This document shows, piece by piece, positions 25,984 to 34,527 of a DNA stretch of 64,000 nucleotides. The position numbers and the translations under genes were made by a program. Within the stretch, counting starts at the first letter, position 1. The number at the start of each line of letters is the position of its first letter. The stretch covers positions 558,001-622,000 of the forward strand of contig CAVOXR010000015.1 of NCBI GenBank assembly GCA_963700475.1, read 5' to 3'. The DNA comes from Prado023 sp963700475 (lineage in GTDB: Bacteria > Actinomycetota > Actinomycetes > S36-B12 > CAIYMF01). The notes beneath the pieces are model-generated. The model made no database searches and was not told the DNA's origin. It was given only the letters and a program-made list of their open reading frames with translations.

Positions 25984-27940
25984 ATGCACGCTCGCACACG
26001 CACGTCGGGTCGGACTCGGTTCCAGTTGCTCGCAGCCGTTGTCGCTGCCGCACTGATCATCAATGGGCCGCTGGCGACAGGGGCCTCGGCGGTGGACTCC
26101 GCGGAGCCTGATCCGGGTGCGTCCCAGCCAGCTGAGCCGACCCCCGAGGTGACGGCACGCGAGGCGACGCTCCGAGGCGGTGCCCTGCGGCGGACGCCGA
26201 CTCCGGCCGCCGAGGACACCAGCGCCCGAGGCGCCGGCCAGTGAGGCGGTGCAGCCGACCACGGATGAGCCGACTGAGTCCACCCCCGCCGATGCCGACC
26301 AGGCCCCCATGGTCGACCCGGTCGAGGACGTCGACGAGTCCGCCGCCCCAGACGACCAGGCCCCGACGGTCGACCCGGTCGAGGACGACCGACGAGTCCG
26401 CGCCGGCCGCGGCCGAGGAGTCCGGCACCTGCCGACGCTGGCGACGTCCGGTGCCCGACGCGACGTCACCGACGGCGCCCCGGTCGAGGAGTTCGTCCCC
26501 GGGATCAAGGTGGTCCCGGGTGACGAGAGCGCGACGATCTACTGGCCCGACTTCGGCGCCGAGGAGAACTACGTCGTCCAGTTCGAGCAGGCCGACGGCA
26601 CGTGGAAGACGGTCGAGAAGGACGTCGACCCGGCGAATCTGTCCGCCGTCGAGGGCCCGGTGTCAACCGTGGACAACCAAGCCACGGTCGAGAACCTGAA
26701 GGATGGAAGGACCTACACGGCCCGCATCGTGTCGGCGGATACTCTCGTGGATGCCGCTTCAGCGACTGAGGATGCCGTGGACCTGACCCCTGGCGGGCCA
26801 CGAGGTGCGATGGCGCGGGGTCTGGCGATCACTGCTGCCGGAGACCTAGCGGCGGCAGTTGCATCGCCTCCCTTCACGATCAGCCCCTACAAGGAGTCCT
26901 TGGGCAATCCGGAGCTGGCTGCCAAGTGCGGTCTCGACTTCGCCCTTGTTCTTGACTCCTCCGGGTCGATCGGTTCAACGGGCATCGCCAACCTCAAGAG
27001 CGCGGCTAACACCTTTGTGGACTCTCTTGTGGACACGGGTTCTTCGGTATCGGTGGTCAGCTTCTCGACGGCGAGTCCAGGCACTGGAACCGGTACTGCC
27101 CCGGCGCCTGTGAACCTTGCACCGACGGCCCTCACGGGCGCGAACCTCACAACTATCAAGAACAGCTACAGGAACCTGCGCTCCAATGGAAGCACCAACT
27201 GGCAGGATGGATTGGCCAAGTCGCAGGACCGATTCTCCTTCCCCGCGCCTGGTCCCGGCTCCACCCCTGGTGCACCCGATCTCGTCGTCTTCATCACCGA
27301 CGGCAATCCGAACACGGTTGGGATCTCCCCGCCAACGCCTTCTTCGCAGAATGCCAGTCCTGACGGCAGCAAGGCGGCCGTCGACCCAGCGATAGACCTT
27401 GCGAACGCCATGAAGACCTCCGGGGTGCACATGTTCGGGATTGCAGTCGGCGGGAACATCACGTTGAACCCAATCCGGGCGATCACGAACCAGGAAGAGC
27501 TTCTCGCGAACGGCTCCAACTTCACGACGGCCGGATACACCACCACAAGGGACTACGCGGCGTTGGCGGAAACGTTGAAGCAGATTGCCGTCGAGCTGTG
27601 CGCTCCGTCACTGACCATCACCAAGTTGGCCCAGAAGCCTGGTTCGGCCGAGTACACCTCCGCCGATGGTTGGAGTTTCGCGACTACGGTCACCATCCCC
27701 GGGGCCGCAGGCAAGTGGGTTACTCCGGATAAGGACGACCCCATTCTCAAGAACACCCCCAGTACGAAGTCGCAGGTCACGTCCGGCCTCGGGGCGGCGA
27801 ACTTCCAGTGGGAGCCCGCGGGTCAGTTCGATAGCAACGTGGTGATTAGTGAGACCCAGAAGCCCGGATTCCAGCGAGTCAGCACGCTTGAGTGCTCGGT
27901 CAAGAATGTGCTTGCGGGAACGAGTCGCTCTCTTCCCTGT
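25984..27940 (+). pseudogene. Giant cell-surface protein, part 1: signal peptide, acidic EDVDES repeats, VWA domain (frameshifted)
   Basis: N-terminal part of one broken gene that runs to 31076. The ATG at 25984 opens a signal peptide (LLAAVVAAALIINGPLATGA). Between 26220 and 26460 at least four frame changes are needed to keep a sensible sequence: APMVDPVEDVDESAA, QAPTVDPVED, then DESAPAAAEESG, PADAGDVR and RDVTDGAPVEEFVPG. A fibronectin-like stretch (WPDFGAEENYVVQFEQ) is followed by a von Willebrand A domain with the MIDAS motif DFALVLDSSGSIG and VVFITDGNPN. Near 27935 the frame changes again (from LAGTSRS to FPVEVDGSGNW). The VWA-coding stretch looks lower in GC than neighbouring genes. 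Probably an adhesin. Confidence 0.75.
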
Positions 27941-29915
27941 GGAGGTAGACGGTTCAGGCAATTGGAATGTTGGGGTGATTGGGCCGCGTGAGATCGCCAC
28001 CTGTACCGCAAAGAACAGCCTGAGCTTCGCCAAGCTGACCGTCGTCAAGGATGCGGTTCCAAATGACCCGCAGGACTTCGACTTCACCGCAGCGATCGAC
28101 AATGCGGTGGCGACACCGGATACGAGGTTCCCCGCCAACTTCAAGCTGGACGACGATTCGGACGGGACCCTCTTGAACCAGCAGTCGTGGGACAAGCTCT
28201 CCCCTGGGACTTACGTCATCACCGAGGGGTCTCTCCCGGCAGGCTGGACCCTTGAGGACATCGTCCTGACGGGAAGTGGTGGCACGCTGACTAGGGACCT
28301 CGTCAACCGCAAGGCGACGATCGTTCTCGCCGGGAACGCCGATGCCACGGTGACTTTCAAGAACACCGCCTTCGTCGCGTTGAAGCTGACCAAGGTGGTG
28401 TCGGGTGGTGGGTCGTTGCCGGTGGATTGGACGATGACCGCGGTGGGTCCGGCGGGTGCGCCGGGGTACTCGAAGCCGGGTAACCACACTGTGTTCGAGC
28501 CGATCTGGGCCAACGCGCAGTACACGTTGGGTGAGACGGCGCCGGCGGGTCAGGCGGACAACTACACGGCGGGTGCCTGGAGATGCGACAAGGGTGTCAC
28601 GCCCAACGCGCAGAACCAGATCACGGTTCCGGCGGGGACCACGGATGTGACCTGCACGATCACCAACACGCGCAAGGCGGCGGCGTTGAAGCTGACCAAG
28701 GTGGTGTCGGGTGGTGGGTCGTTGCCGGTGGATTGGACGATGACCGCGGTGGGTCCGGCGGGTGCGCCGGGGTACTCGAAGCCGGGTAACCACACTGTGT
28801 TCGAGCCGATCTCGGCGGGCCTGGTCTACACGCTGGGTGAGATTGCGCCGGCGGGCCAGGCGGACAACTACACCGCCGGGTCGTGGTCGTGTGTGAATGG
28901 CACGATGAACGACGCGAAGACCACGGTGACGGTGGCCGCGGGTGAGCAGGCGACCTGCACGATCACCAACACGCGCAACACAGCGCAGTTGTTGTTGGTG
29001 AAGAAGGTCAGTGGTGGGTCGTCGTTGCCGGGGGCGTGGACGATGACGGCCTCTGATGGTGGGTCGGGTCCGGACTACTCCGCGGCCGGTGACGCCACGG
29101 CGTTCGTCGACGTGTGGGCGAGTACGGCCTACACGTTGGGTGAGACGGGTCCGGCGAACTACACCGCCGGTTCCTGGAGCTGTGACAGCAACGTGTCGGT
29201 CACTGACGGCAGGATCACGCTGGCCAAGGGTGCGAAGGTGACCTGTGAGATCACCAACACCCGGGATGCGGCACAGCTGCTGCTGGTGAAGAAGGTCAGT
29301 GGCGGGACGTCGGTGGCCGGTGATTGGACGATGACCGCGACCGATGGTGCGGCGGGTCCGGACTACTCGGCGACTGGTGACGCCACGGCGTTCGTCGACG
29401 TGTGGGCGGGTACGGCCTACACGTTGGGTGAGTCGGGTCCGGCGAACTACACGGCTGGTTCCTGGAGCTGTGACAGTGAGGTGACGGTCGTCGCCGGCCA
29501 GATCACTCTGATCAAGGGGGCGAAGGTGACCTGTGAGATCACCAACACCCGCAACACCGCAGAACTGCGGTTGGTGAAGAAGGTCGTGGGCGTCGATCCT
29601 GCCGACGCAGATGAATGGGATCTGTCGGCCACTGGTCCTCAGGGTGCGCCTATCGTGCAGAACGAGGGTGGTTCGGGCGTTCTGACTGAGGTCTGGTCCG
29701 GCGTGGACTACCAACTCGCCGAGTCCGATGGGCCCGCCAACTACTCGCCGAGCGCTTGGGTCTGCGAGCCCGCACCGGTCGAGTCGGTGGATGAGGGCGT
29801 TCAGGCGCTGGAAGCCGAGGTAGAGAGTGGGTTCGTCCTCGAGGGCAACACGATCACCTTGGACAAGGGCGCGCGCGTCGTCTGCACCATCACCAACACC
29901 CGCGACACGGCGTAG
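27936..29915 (+). pseudogene. Giant cell-surface protein, part 2: five DUF5979-like beta repeats ending at an in-frame TAG
   Basis: Continuation of the surface protein in a new frame. After FPVEVDGSGNWNVGVIGPRE and a SpaA-like module come five modules of 95-115 residues, each starting with L-x-L-x-K-K/V-V and closing with a Cys and ITNTR (for example CTITNTRKAA and CEITNTRDAA), the pattern of DUF5979/prealbumin-like stalk domains with paired Cys. The frame ends at TAG 29913-29915, immediately followed in the same frame by VKLQKAW, which begins the next module in exactly the expected place; a CAG in place of TAG would give TRDTAQVKLQKAW, matching the TAQLLLVKK joints elsewhere. So the stop looks like a point mutation, an error, or a readthrough site. 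Confidence 0.75.
28377..29556 (+). repeat. Tandem DNA repeats within the surface protein gene (periods 306 bp and 288 bp)
   Basis: The 130 bp at 28377-28506 recur identically at 28683-28812, an offset of 306 bp. A second, less exact pair follows with an offset of 288 bp (GTGAAGAAGGTCAGTGG at 28998 and 29286). Nucleotide identity this high between protein modules points to recent duplication or gene conversion, and such repeats can also confuse assembly. Confidence 0.9.
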
Positions 29916-31076
29916 GTGAAGCTGCAGAAGGCCTGGGTCAACGCTCGGGGTGGCGACACCGCGGCGCTGACGATCAAGGGTGGCCTGCCGGAGTCCGGCA
30001 CGCCGACCACGACGTCGACGGCTACCGGCTCCACGGGCACGGTCCTGGACACCACGAACGTCGCCAACGCGACGGTCCAGGTCGGCGACACGGTCACGGT
30101 GACCGAGGTCCTCGGTGCCAGCAACGCCGGCAAGTACGGCTCGACGCTGGCCTGCACCGCAGGCGACGTGAAGGTCAAGGTCGATGACAAGGGCAACTTC
30201 AAGATGCCCGACGCCGCCGTGACCTGCACCTTCACCAACGACCGCTCGGTCGTGGTGCCCACCCAGCCGACGGTCACCGCCGAGATCTGCGATCCGAACG
30301 TCCCGGGTGCACAGCTGCCCGGTTCGATCACGATCCCGGCGAACCCCGATTACGCGTACTTCATCGACGGCGCGGCCACGGCGGCGGGCACCTACCCGAA
30401 GCCGGCCGGCAGCTACAAGGTGAGCGCGCAGTTGATAGTGACCAAGCCAGTGTCGGCATCGTCGCTTCAGCAGCTCGCCGCCCAGGACGTCTACACCTGG
30501 ACCGTGGTGGTGCCCGGCTCGCCGGTCTGCCCGATCCTGGTCAAGGAGTCCACCCCGGGGACCGGACAGCCCGCGGTCACCGGCCAGACGGTCGGATACA
30601 CCATCACCGTCAAGAACGGTGGCGACACGGCAGTCGTCGGCGAGACCCTCGTCGACACCCTGCCGGCGGGAGTCGAGTTGATCACCTCATCGATCAACCC
30701 GAGCACCGGCGTCTACAACGCCAGCGCCCGGACCATCACCTGGAAGTTCGACCTGCCGGCGGCTGTGGGGACCACCCCGTCCGTGGCCACGTTCACCTAC
30801 CAGGTGACGGTCACGGCCAGCTCGGGTTCCATCGTGAACTCGGTCAGCTGGGTCGAGCGGGGCCTCACGGCAACCACGACCAACCCGGTCACTGCGGGGA
30901 CGGTCGGCGGCGTCGAGGAGACGCCGGATGAGCCGGATGCAGTGGTCGGGGGCTCGGAGGACATGCCCAAGACCGGCGCTGGGAATGAGCTCAACATGGC
31001 CGGCTTCGGACTGCTGGCGATGCTCGTCGGTGGGTTGATGGTGGCCTTCGGGCGCCGCCGTCGCCGGGAGGAGTGA
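29916..31076 (+). CDS. Giant cell-surface protein, part 3: DUF11-like domain and sortase-type C-terminal anchor
   Basis: In-frame continuation after the TAG at 29913-29915, 386 codons. It holds the sixth beta module (VKLQKAWVNARGGD to CTFTNDRSVV), a middle domain (ICDPNVPGAQLPGSI), then a DUF11-like repeat (GQTVGYTITVKNGGDTAVVG ... TLPAGVEL). The C-terminus has MPKTGAGN, one hydrophobic helix and FGRRRRREE, the layout of an LPxTG-type sorting signal with Met for Leu. There is no ribosome site near the GTG at 29916, so I read this as part of the upstream gene rather than an independent one. A strong hairpin follows at 31115-31156. Confidence 0.8.
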   Translation: MKLQKAWVNARGGDTAALTIKGGLPESGTPTTTSTATGSTGTVLDTTNVANATVQVGDTVTVTEVLGASNAGKYGSTLACTAGDVKVKVDDKGNFKMPDAAVTCTFTNDRSVVVPTQPTVTAEICDPNVPGAQLPGSITIPANPDYAYFIDGAATAAGTYPKPAGSYKVSAQLIVTKPVSASSLQQLAAQDVYTWTVVVPGSPVCPILVKESTPGTGQPAVTGQTVGYTITVKNGGDTAVVGETLVDTLPAGVELITSSINPSTGVYNASARTITWKFDLPAAVGTTPSVATFTYQVTVTASSGSIVNSVSWVERGLTATTTNPVTAGTVGGVEETPDEPDAVVGGSEDMPKTGAGNELNMAGFGLLAMLVGGLMVAFGRRRRREE

Positions 31077-31114
31077 TCCACCGCGGTCGTTGAACGCCGA
31101 CCGCTGAAGTGAGT

Positions 31115-31156
31115 GCCGGAGTGCCCGGGCCCGACAAAGGGGCCGGGCACTCCGGC
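31115..31156 (+). terminator. Strong hairpin after the surface protein gene
   Basis: GCCGGAGTGCCCGG(G)CC at 31115-31131 pairs with GGCCGGGCACTCCGGC at 31141-31156, a stem of 16 pairs with one bulge and a short loop. There is no clear U tract afterwards, as is common for actinobacterial terminators. Confidence 0.75.
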
Positions 31157-31354
31157 TGTTCGGGGACAGGCAGGTTGCGCTGGAGGCCAGCTGATCGTCA
31201 CTCACCGTCCAGGTCTGATTCTGCAGACGGGCCCCGGGTGACAGCGCGTGATGTCCGCCTCCCCCATCCGGGTGAATGGTGAAACCAGCGAGACACGGTG
31301 TGTAGTTGTGACCTATGGTGCGTGTGTCCGAGATTGTGGCCTTTGGGGGTTCCC

Positions 31355-31666
31355 ATGAGTGTTCTCACGCAACATCCCCGTCGAGTTGTGAGCCTGGCCT
31401 TCGCGGCCATGGCCGTCGCGGCGTTCGCCTTCAACGGACCGGTCGCCGCAGGTGAGTCTGCTGACAGCTCCAGCGAGTCGGTCGCCGTGGTCTCGGAGGT
31501 TGTCGGCGACCTGGCCCCGATGATCGAGCCGATGGAGGACGTGGACGACTCGGATGCCTCCGGCGACGTGGCCCCGATGATCGAGCCCATGGAGGACGTG
31601 GACGAGTCGGACGCTGCGGGTGACGTCGCGCCCATGATCGAGCCGATGGAGGACGTGGACGAGTAG
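31355..31666 (+). CDS. Small secreted protein with three 19-residue acidic EDVDES repeats
   Basis: A 103-aa protein of unknown function. The ATG at 31355 starts a signal peptide (VSLAFAAMAVAAFAFNGPVA then AGESA). The mature part ends in three copies of GD(L/V)APMIEPMEDVD(D/E)SDA, encoded by 57-bp DNA repeats at 31505, 31562 and 31619. The same motif, as APMVDPVEDVDESAA, stands right after the signal peptide of the giant surface protein upstream, and the signal peptides also match around NGPxATGxSA. It therefore looks like a paralogue or detached N-terminus of that protein. It has no anchor and no Cys. The run of acidic residues could bind calcium or cations, which is a guess. Confidence 0.75.
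   Translation: MSVLTQHPRRVVSLAFAAMAVAAFAFNGPVAAGESADSSSESVAVVSEVVGDLAPMIEPMEDVDDSDASGDVAPMIEPMEDVDESDAAGDVAPMIEPMEDVDE
31505..31666 (+). repeat. 57-bp tandem repeats encoding the EDVDES motif
   Basis: Two full copies and one copy lacking its last 12 bp start at 31505, 31562 and 31619. The third ends at the TAG stop. The copies differ at only a few bases. Confidence 0.9.
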
Positions 31667-31703
31667 GTCCACGCTCCCAGTCAGTCGCAGTTCGGCGACA
31701 CCC

Positions 31704-32514
31704 TCAGGTGCTGGTGGCCGGCGCCGTTCGGCGCGCTGAGTACAGCCACGCGTACGGCAGGCCGATCAGCAATGCCCCGCCCACCCAGTTGCCCAGGGTC
31801 GCCGGGATCAGGTTGGCAGTCGCGAACTGCCCGACAGTGATGTCCGCACCGCTGAGCATCGCCGCTGGGATGAAGAAGAGGTTCGCGATGCTGTGCTCGG
31901 TGCCCAAGCGCCACGAACGCCATCACCGGGAACCAGATCCCGAGGATCTTGCCCGTCGTCGAGCGCGACGAGTAGGCCTGCCACGCCGCCACGCACACGA
32001 GCATGTTGGCCAGGATCCCCTTGCTGAACACCTCGACCCAGCTGTGCGAGACCTTCCCGTCGGCCAGCGCCAGCAGGTAGGGCGTCCACGGTTGGTCGGG
32101 GCCGAGGATCCCACTCGACCAGCCCAGGAACGCCAGGCCCACGGCCCCCACCACGTTGGCCAGATAGGCCACGATGAGGACGCGCAGCACGGTCGACCCC
32201 GACACCCGACGCCGGTACCAGGGCACCATCTGAGTCGCGCAGTCGGACGTGAACAGCCCCGCACCGGTGAGCATGACCGCGATGAAGCCCACCGGGAAGA
32301 CCACGCCCATCACCAGCCGTGCCAGGCCGGGGTTGTTGGCAACGAGCTCAGTCGACCCACCCGCAACGACGATCGCAAGCAGCGCGCCCACCGCGATGAA
32401 CATCCCGCCCAGCACGGACATCACGAACAGCCTCGAGTTGGGCAGGGCGGACTTGGAGACCGCGGCCTCGTCGATCGTGTCGACGGTGGCGGCGGGGGAG
32501 CGGGCTTCGGCCAT
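31704..32514 (-). pseudogene. Formate/nitrite transporter (FocA/NirC) family channel, one frameshift
   Basis: A pentameric-channel family protein for formate, nitrite or a similar small anion, 269 residues when repaired. From the ATG at 32514 it reads through FIAVGALLAIVVAGG, the LFTSDCATQMVP loop and ILANMLVCVAAWQAYSSRST, all family positions with about six hydrophobic segments in all. At 31906-31907 an extra base (CTTGGGC for CTGGGC on the coding strand) breaks the frame; without it FVALG joins TEHSIANLFFIPAAML, the conserved second half. The window shows no formate or nitrite metabolism nearby, so the substrate is open. The single-base insertion is the same kind as in the M20 gene. Confidence 0.82.
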
Positions 32515-32539
32515 GGGCGCGACGTTACCTCCGGATGCG

Positions 32540-32577
32540 ACGAGGCCCCGCACACCAGGCGGTGTGAAGGGCCTCGT
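32540..32577 (-). terminator. Hairpin between the surface-protein remnant and the FNT channel gene
   Basis: ACGAGGCCC at 32540-32548 pairs with GGGCCTCGT at 32569-32577, and inside it CACACC pairs with GGTGTG around an AGGC loop. It follows the stop of the minus-strand surface-protein remnant and precedes the channel gene, so it should end transcription of the former. Confidence 0.75.
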
Positions 32578-32595
32578 TCGTGGTTGCGTGTCGTA

Positions 32596-34053
32596 CTACT
32601 TCAGCGCGAGCCTGCGTGCGGTGACGAACGCGGCACCCGACAGGATCAGCAGGAGCCCCAGACCCGCCGGTCCGGTGTTGGACCCCGTCGCGGCCAACTC
32701 GTCCTCGGAGCCGGCAACGACCTGCTCGTCATCGGCGCTGTCCGAGTCGTCGTCGGTCGGGGTGTCCGTGTCCTCGGTCCCGCCCACGGTGCTGTCGCAG
32801 TTGGTGCGGCGCTGCGGACGTGACCGTGTGGCTCCACCCGCCAGTGGGATAGCCGGTGAGGACGACGTTGCCGATCGGCTGCGCCGTGACCGTCACGGTC
32901 GTACCCGGGGTCGCGGTGCCAACCGTGATGTCGTCGATCTGGGCGGTGTCGGCCGGGATCACCATGCTGGCCGGAGCCTCCCACGGTGACGTTCGTGAAC
33001 GTCGGCGGCGTCACCCAGCTCGGGTAGCCGGCCGGGGTCGGGACTGAGCACCCCGGTGACCGTCAGCGTGGTGGTGGCCGGCCCGCATCTCCTTCGGTGC
33101 AGTTGCGTCCCGTCGGTGACGGTGACCTTGACGGTGGTGTTGGCCGTCACGGTGCACGGTCGGCGCGGGGTGCTGGTGGTCCGCTCACGGTGTAGGTGAT
33201 GGCGCCGGTGTCATCGAGCCTTGGACCCGGTGGCGATCAGCGGGGTGCCGTCGGCCTCGACCTGGATCGGTGTCGCGAGCGGTAGCGGGAGGCGTGGCTG
33301 GGCATGACCGTCATCGTGAAGGTCAGGGTCCGGGTCGTTCGGGCTGAGCTCGAGGCAGTACCTCGATCCGGCCCGAACGTCTGCGTGCCGGTCTCCTCGG
33401 GGAACACGTACTCCTCGCGGTCCGGCTGCGGCACGTGACCGTCACAGTGACGAGCCGGTGTCGCTCGGTCGTGCTCGTGGAGTACGTGAGTGCCTCCGTG
33501 TCTGGGTCCGGTGCCCTCCAACACCCTGGCCTCCGCGCCACACAAGGCCGCTGGACTGGCCCCACGCCTGGCCGTCGCTCAGGCCACAGCGCCGTTAGGG
33601 CACCACGTCTCTTGCCGAGGATCCGTCGGGCCGTTCGCCTCGTACTCCCAGACCTTGTCCACGGTCAGGTCGTGGTCTCGGGCGTCTCGGGGACTCGTTG
33701 CACGGTGACGTGTGAGATGCCCTTGTCGCCCCAGGCCCCCGGGGTGTAGTCTTGTCGCCGTTCGTGTCGGCCGACATCTGCCGGCCCCGGCGGCTTGGCA
33801 GATGGTGTTCGCGAATGTGCCGGTTGCCTTGACGTTCACCTGATCGCCCGAAGGACGTCGTTCCGCCGGTTCACCTTGGTGCCGAGCTCCGCACCGTAGC
33901 CGACCGTTGGCGTGGCAAATCTGCACGGCCTGTCACTGTGGCGACCGTCGGCCGAGGCTGGGCGATTCCGATCGAGAACATGGCCGCGACGAGCGCGAGG
34001 GCCGTTGCGAGCGCGAGCGAGGCTCGACTCCGGCTGGTGGTGATGGTGGACAA
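32596..34053 (-). pseudogene. Remnant of a sortase-anchored surface protein, many frameshifts
   Basis: Pieces of one secreted protein are readable on the minus strand, in changing frames. The N-terminus at 34053 (TTG start) has a signal peptide (LALATALALVAAMFSIGIA), then fragments VQICHANG, GYGAELGTKVN, GDQVNVKATGTFANTICQAA, MSADTNGDK, DYTPGAWGDKGISHVTVQRV, DLTVDKVWEYEANGPTDP, YVFPEETGTQTFGP and ITVGTATPGTTVTVTAQPIG. The C-terminus (from 32787) is intact: an acidic linker, ELAATGSNTG, a hydrophobic helix and ARRLALK, a LAxTG sorting signal. I count at least eight frame changes in 1.4 kb. It could be a dead gene or a stretch of very poor sequence. The product, if any, would be a repeat-containing wall protein like its neighbour. 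Confidence 0.7.
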
Positions 34054-34337
34054 GTGGTCAACTCCTGAATAGCCGTGGCTGACGCCATGGTCTGGCGCCG
34101 GGGTGAACGAGCGGGGATGACCTGCAGAATATCACCGATTGTTACATCGGGCGGTGGCCAATTGAGACGAAAGTCGGCATGGCGATCTGAGCAGATCCCT
34201 CAGTGACTCCGTGACGCTCCGTGCGTGCGACGCGGAAATGTCACCCGAATGGGGGACCGGATCGGGCAGCGCCGTCGACGGCATGGAGGGGAACTCCACT
34301 GCCTCGAGGGAGAGATGGGGCGCCACTCAGAATTGGG
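34054..34337. other. Intergenic region upstream of the surface-protein remnant
   Basis: About 280 bp with no gene that I can support. It is less GC-rich near 34125-34165 (gaatatcaccgattgttacatcgg), where a cgat-gttac-atcg partial dyad suggests a promoter or operator for the minus-strand surface gene. Confidence 0.4.
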
Positions 34338-34409
34338 TGCCCCCGGCAGGATTCGAACCTGCGCGCATGCCTCCGGAGGGCACCGCTCTATCCCCTGAGC
34401 TACGGGGGC
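34338..34409 (-). tRNA. tRNA-Arg (anticodon CCG)
   Basis: The minus strand folds as a full cloverleaf: acceptor GCCCCCG with CGGGGGC, D-arm GCTC/GAGC, anticodon stem GTGCC/GGCAT around loop CTCCGGA giving anticodon CCG (reads CGG), and T-arm GCAGG-TTCGAAT-CCTGC. The discriminator is A and CCA is not encoded. It lies 118 bp from the divergent argS gene, which charges it. Confidence 0.95.
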
Positions 34410-34527
34410 CAGGGCGTGGTCCATCGTATCTGGCACCCGGCAGCCTCCAAAATCCACGGCCCCACGCAGCCGGCTGGAGACGGAATCGGCTGTCGGCGCC
34501 CCGGCACCGCCCCACTAGCATGGGCGC

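Noticed and set aside
28377..29556. Regularly spaced repeats that could suggest a CRISPR array
   Set aside because: The repeats are about 130 bp long with periods of 288-306 bp, lie within a coding frame and encode protein modules; no cas genes are present.
25984..34053. A prophage or transposon behind the accessory surface island
   Set aside because: No integrase, transposase, terminal repeats or phage structural genes are found; tRNA-Arg lies at one side, but no duplicated tRNA end was seen at the other.
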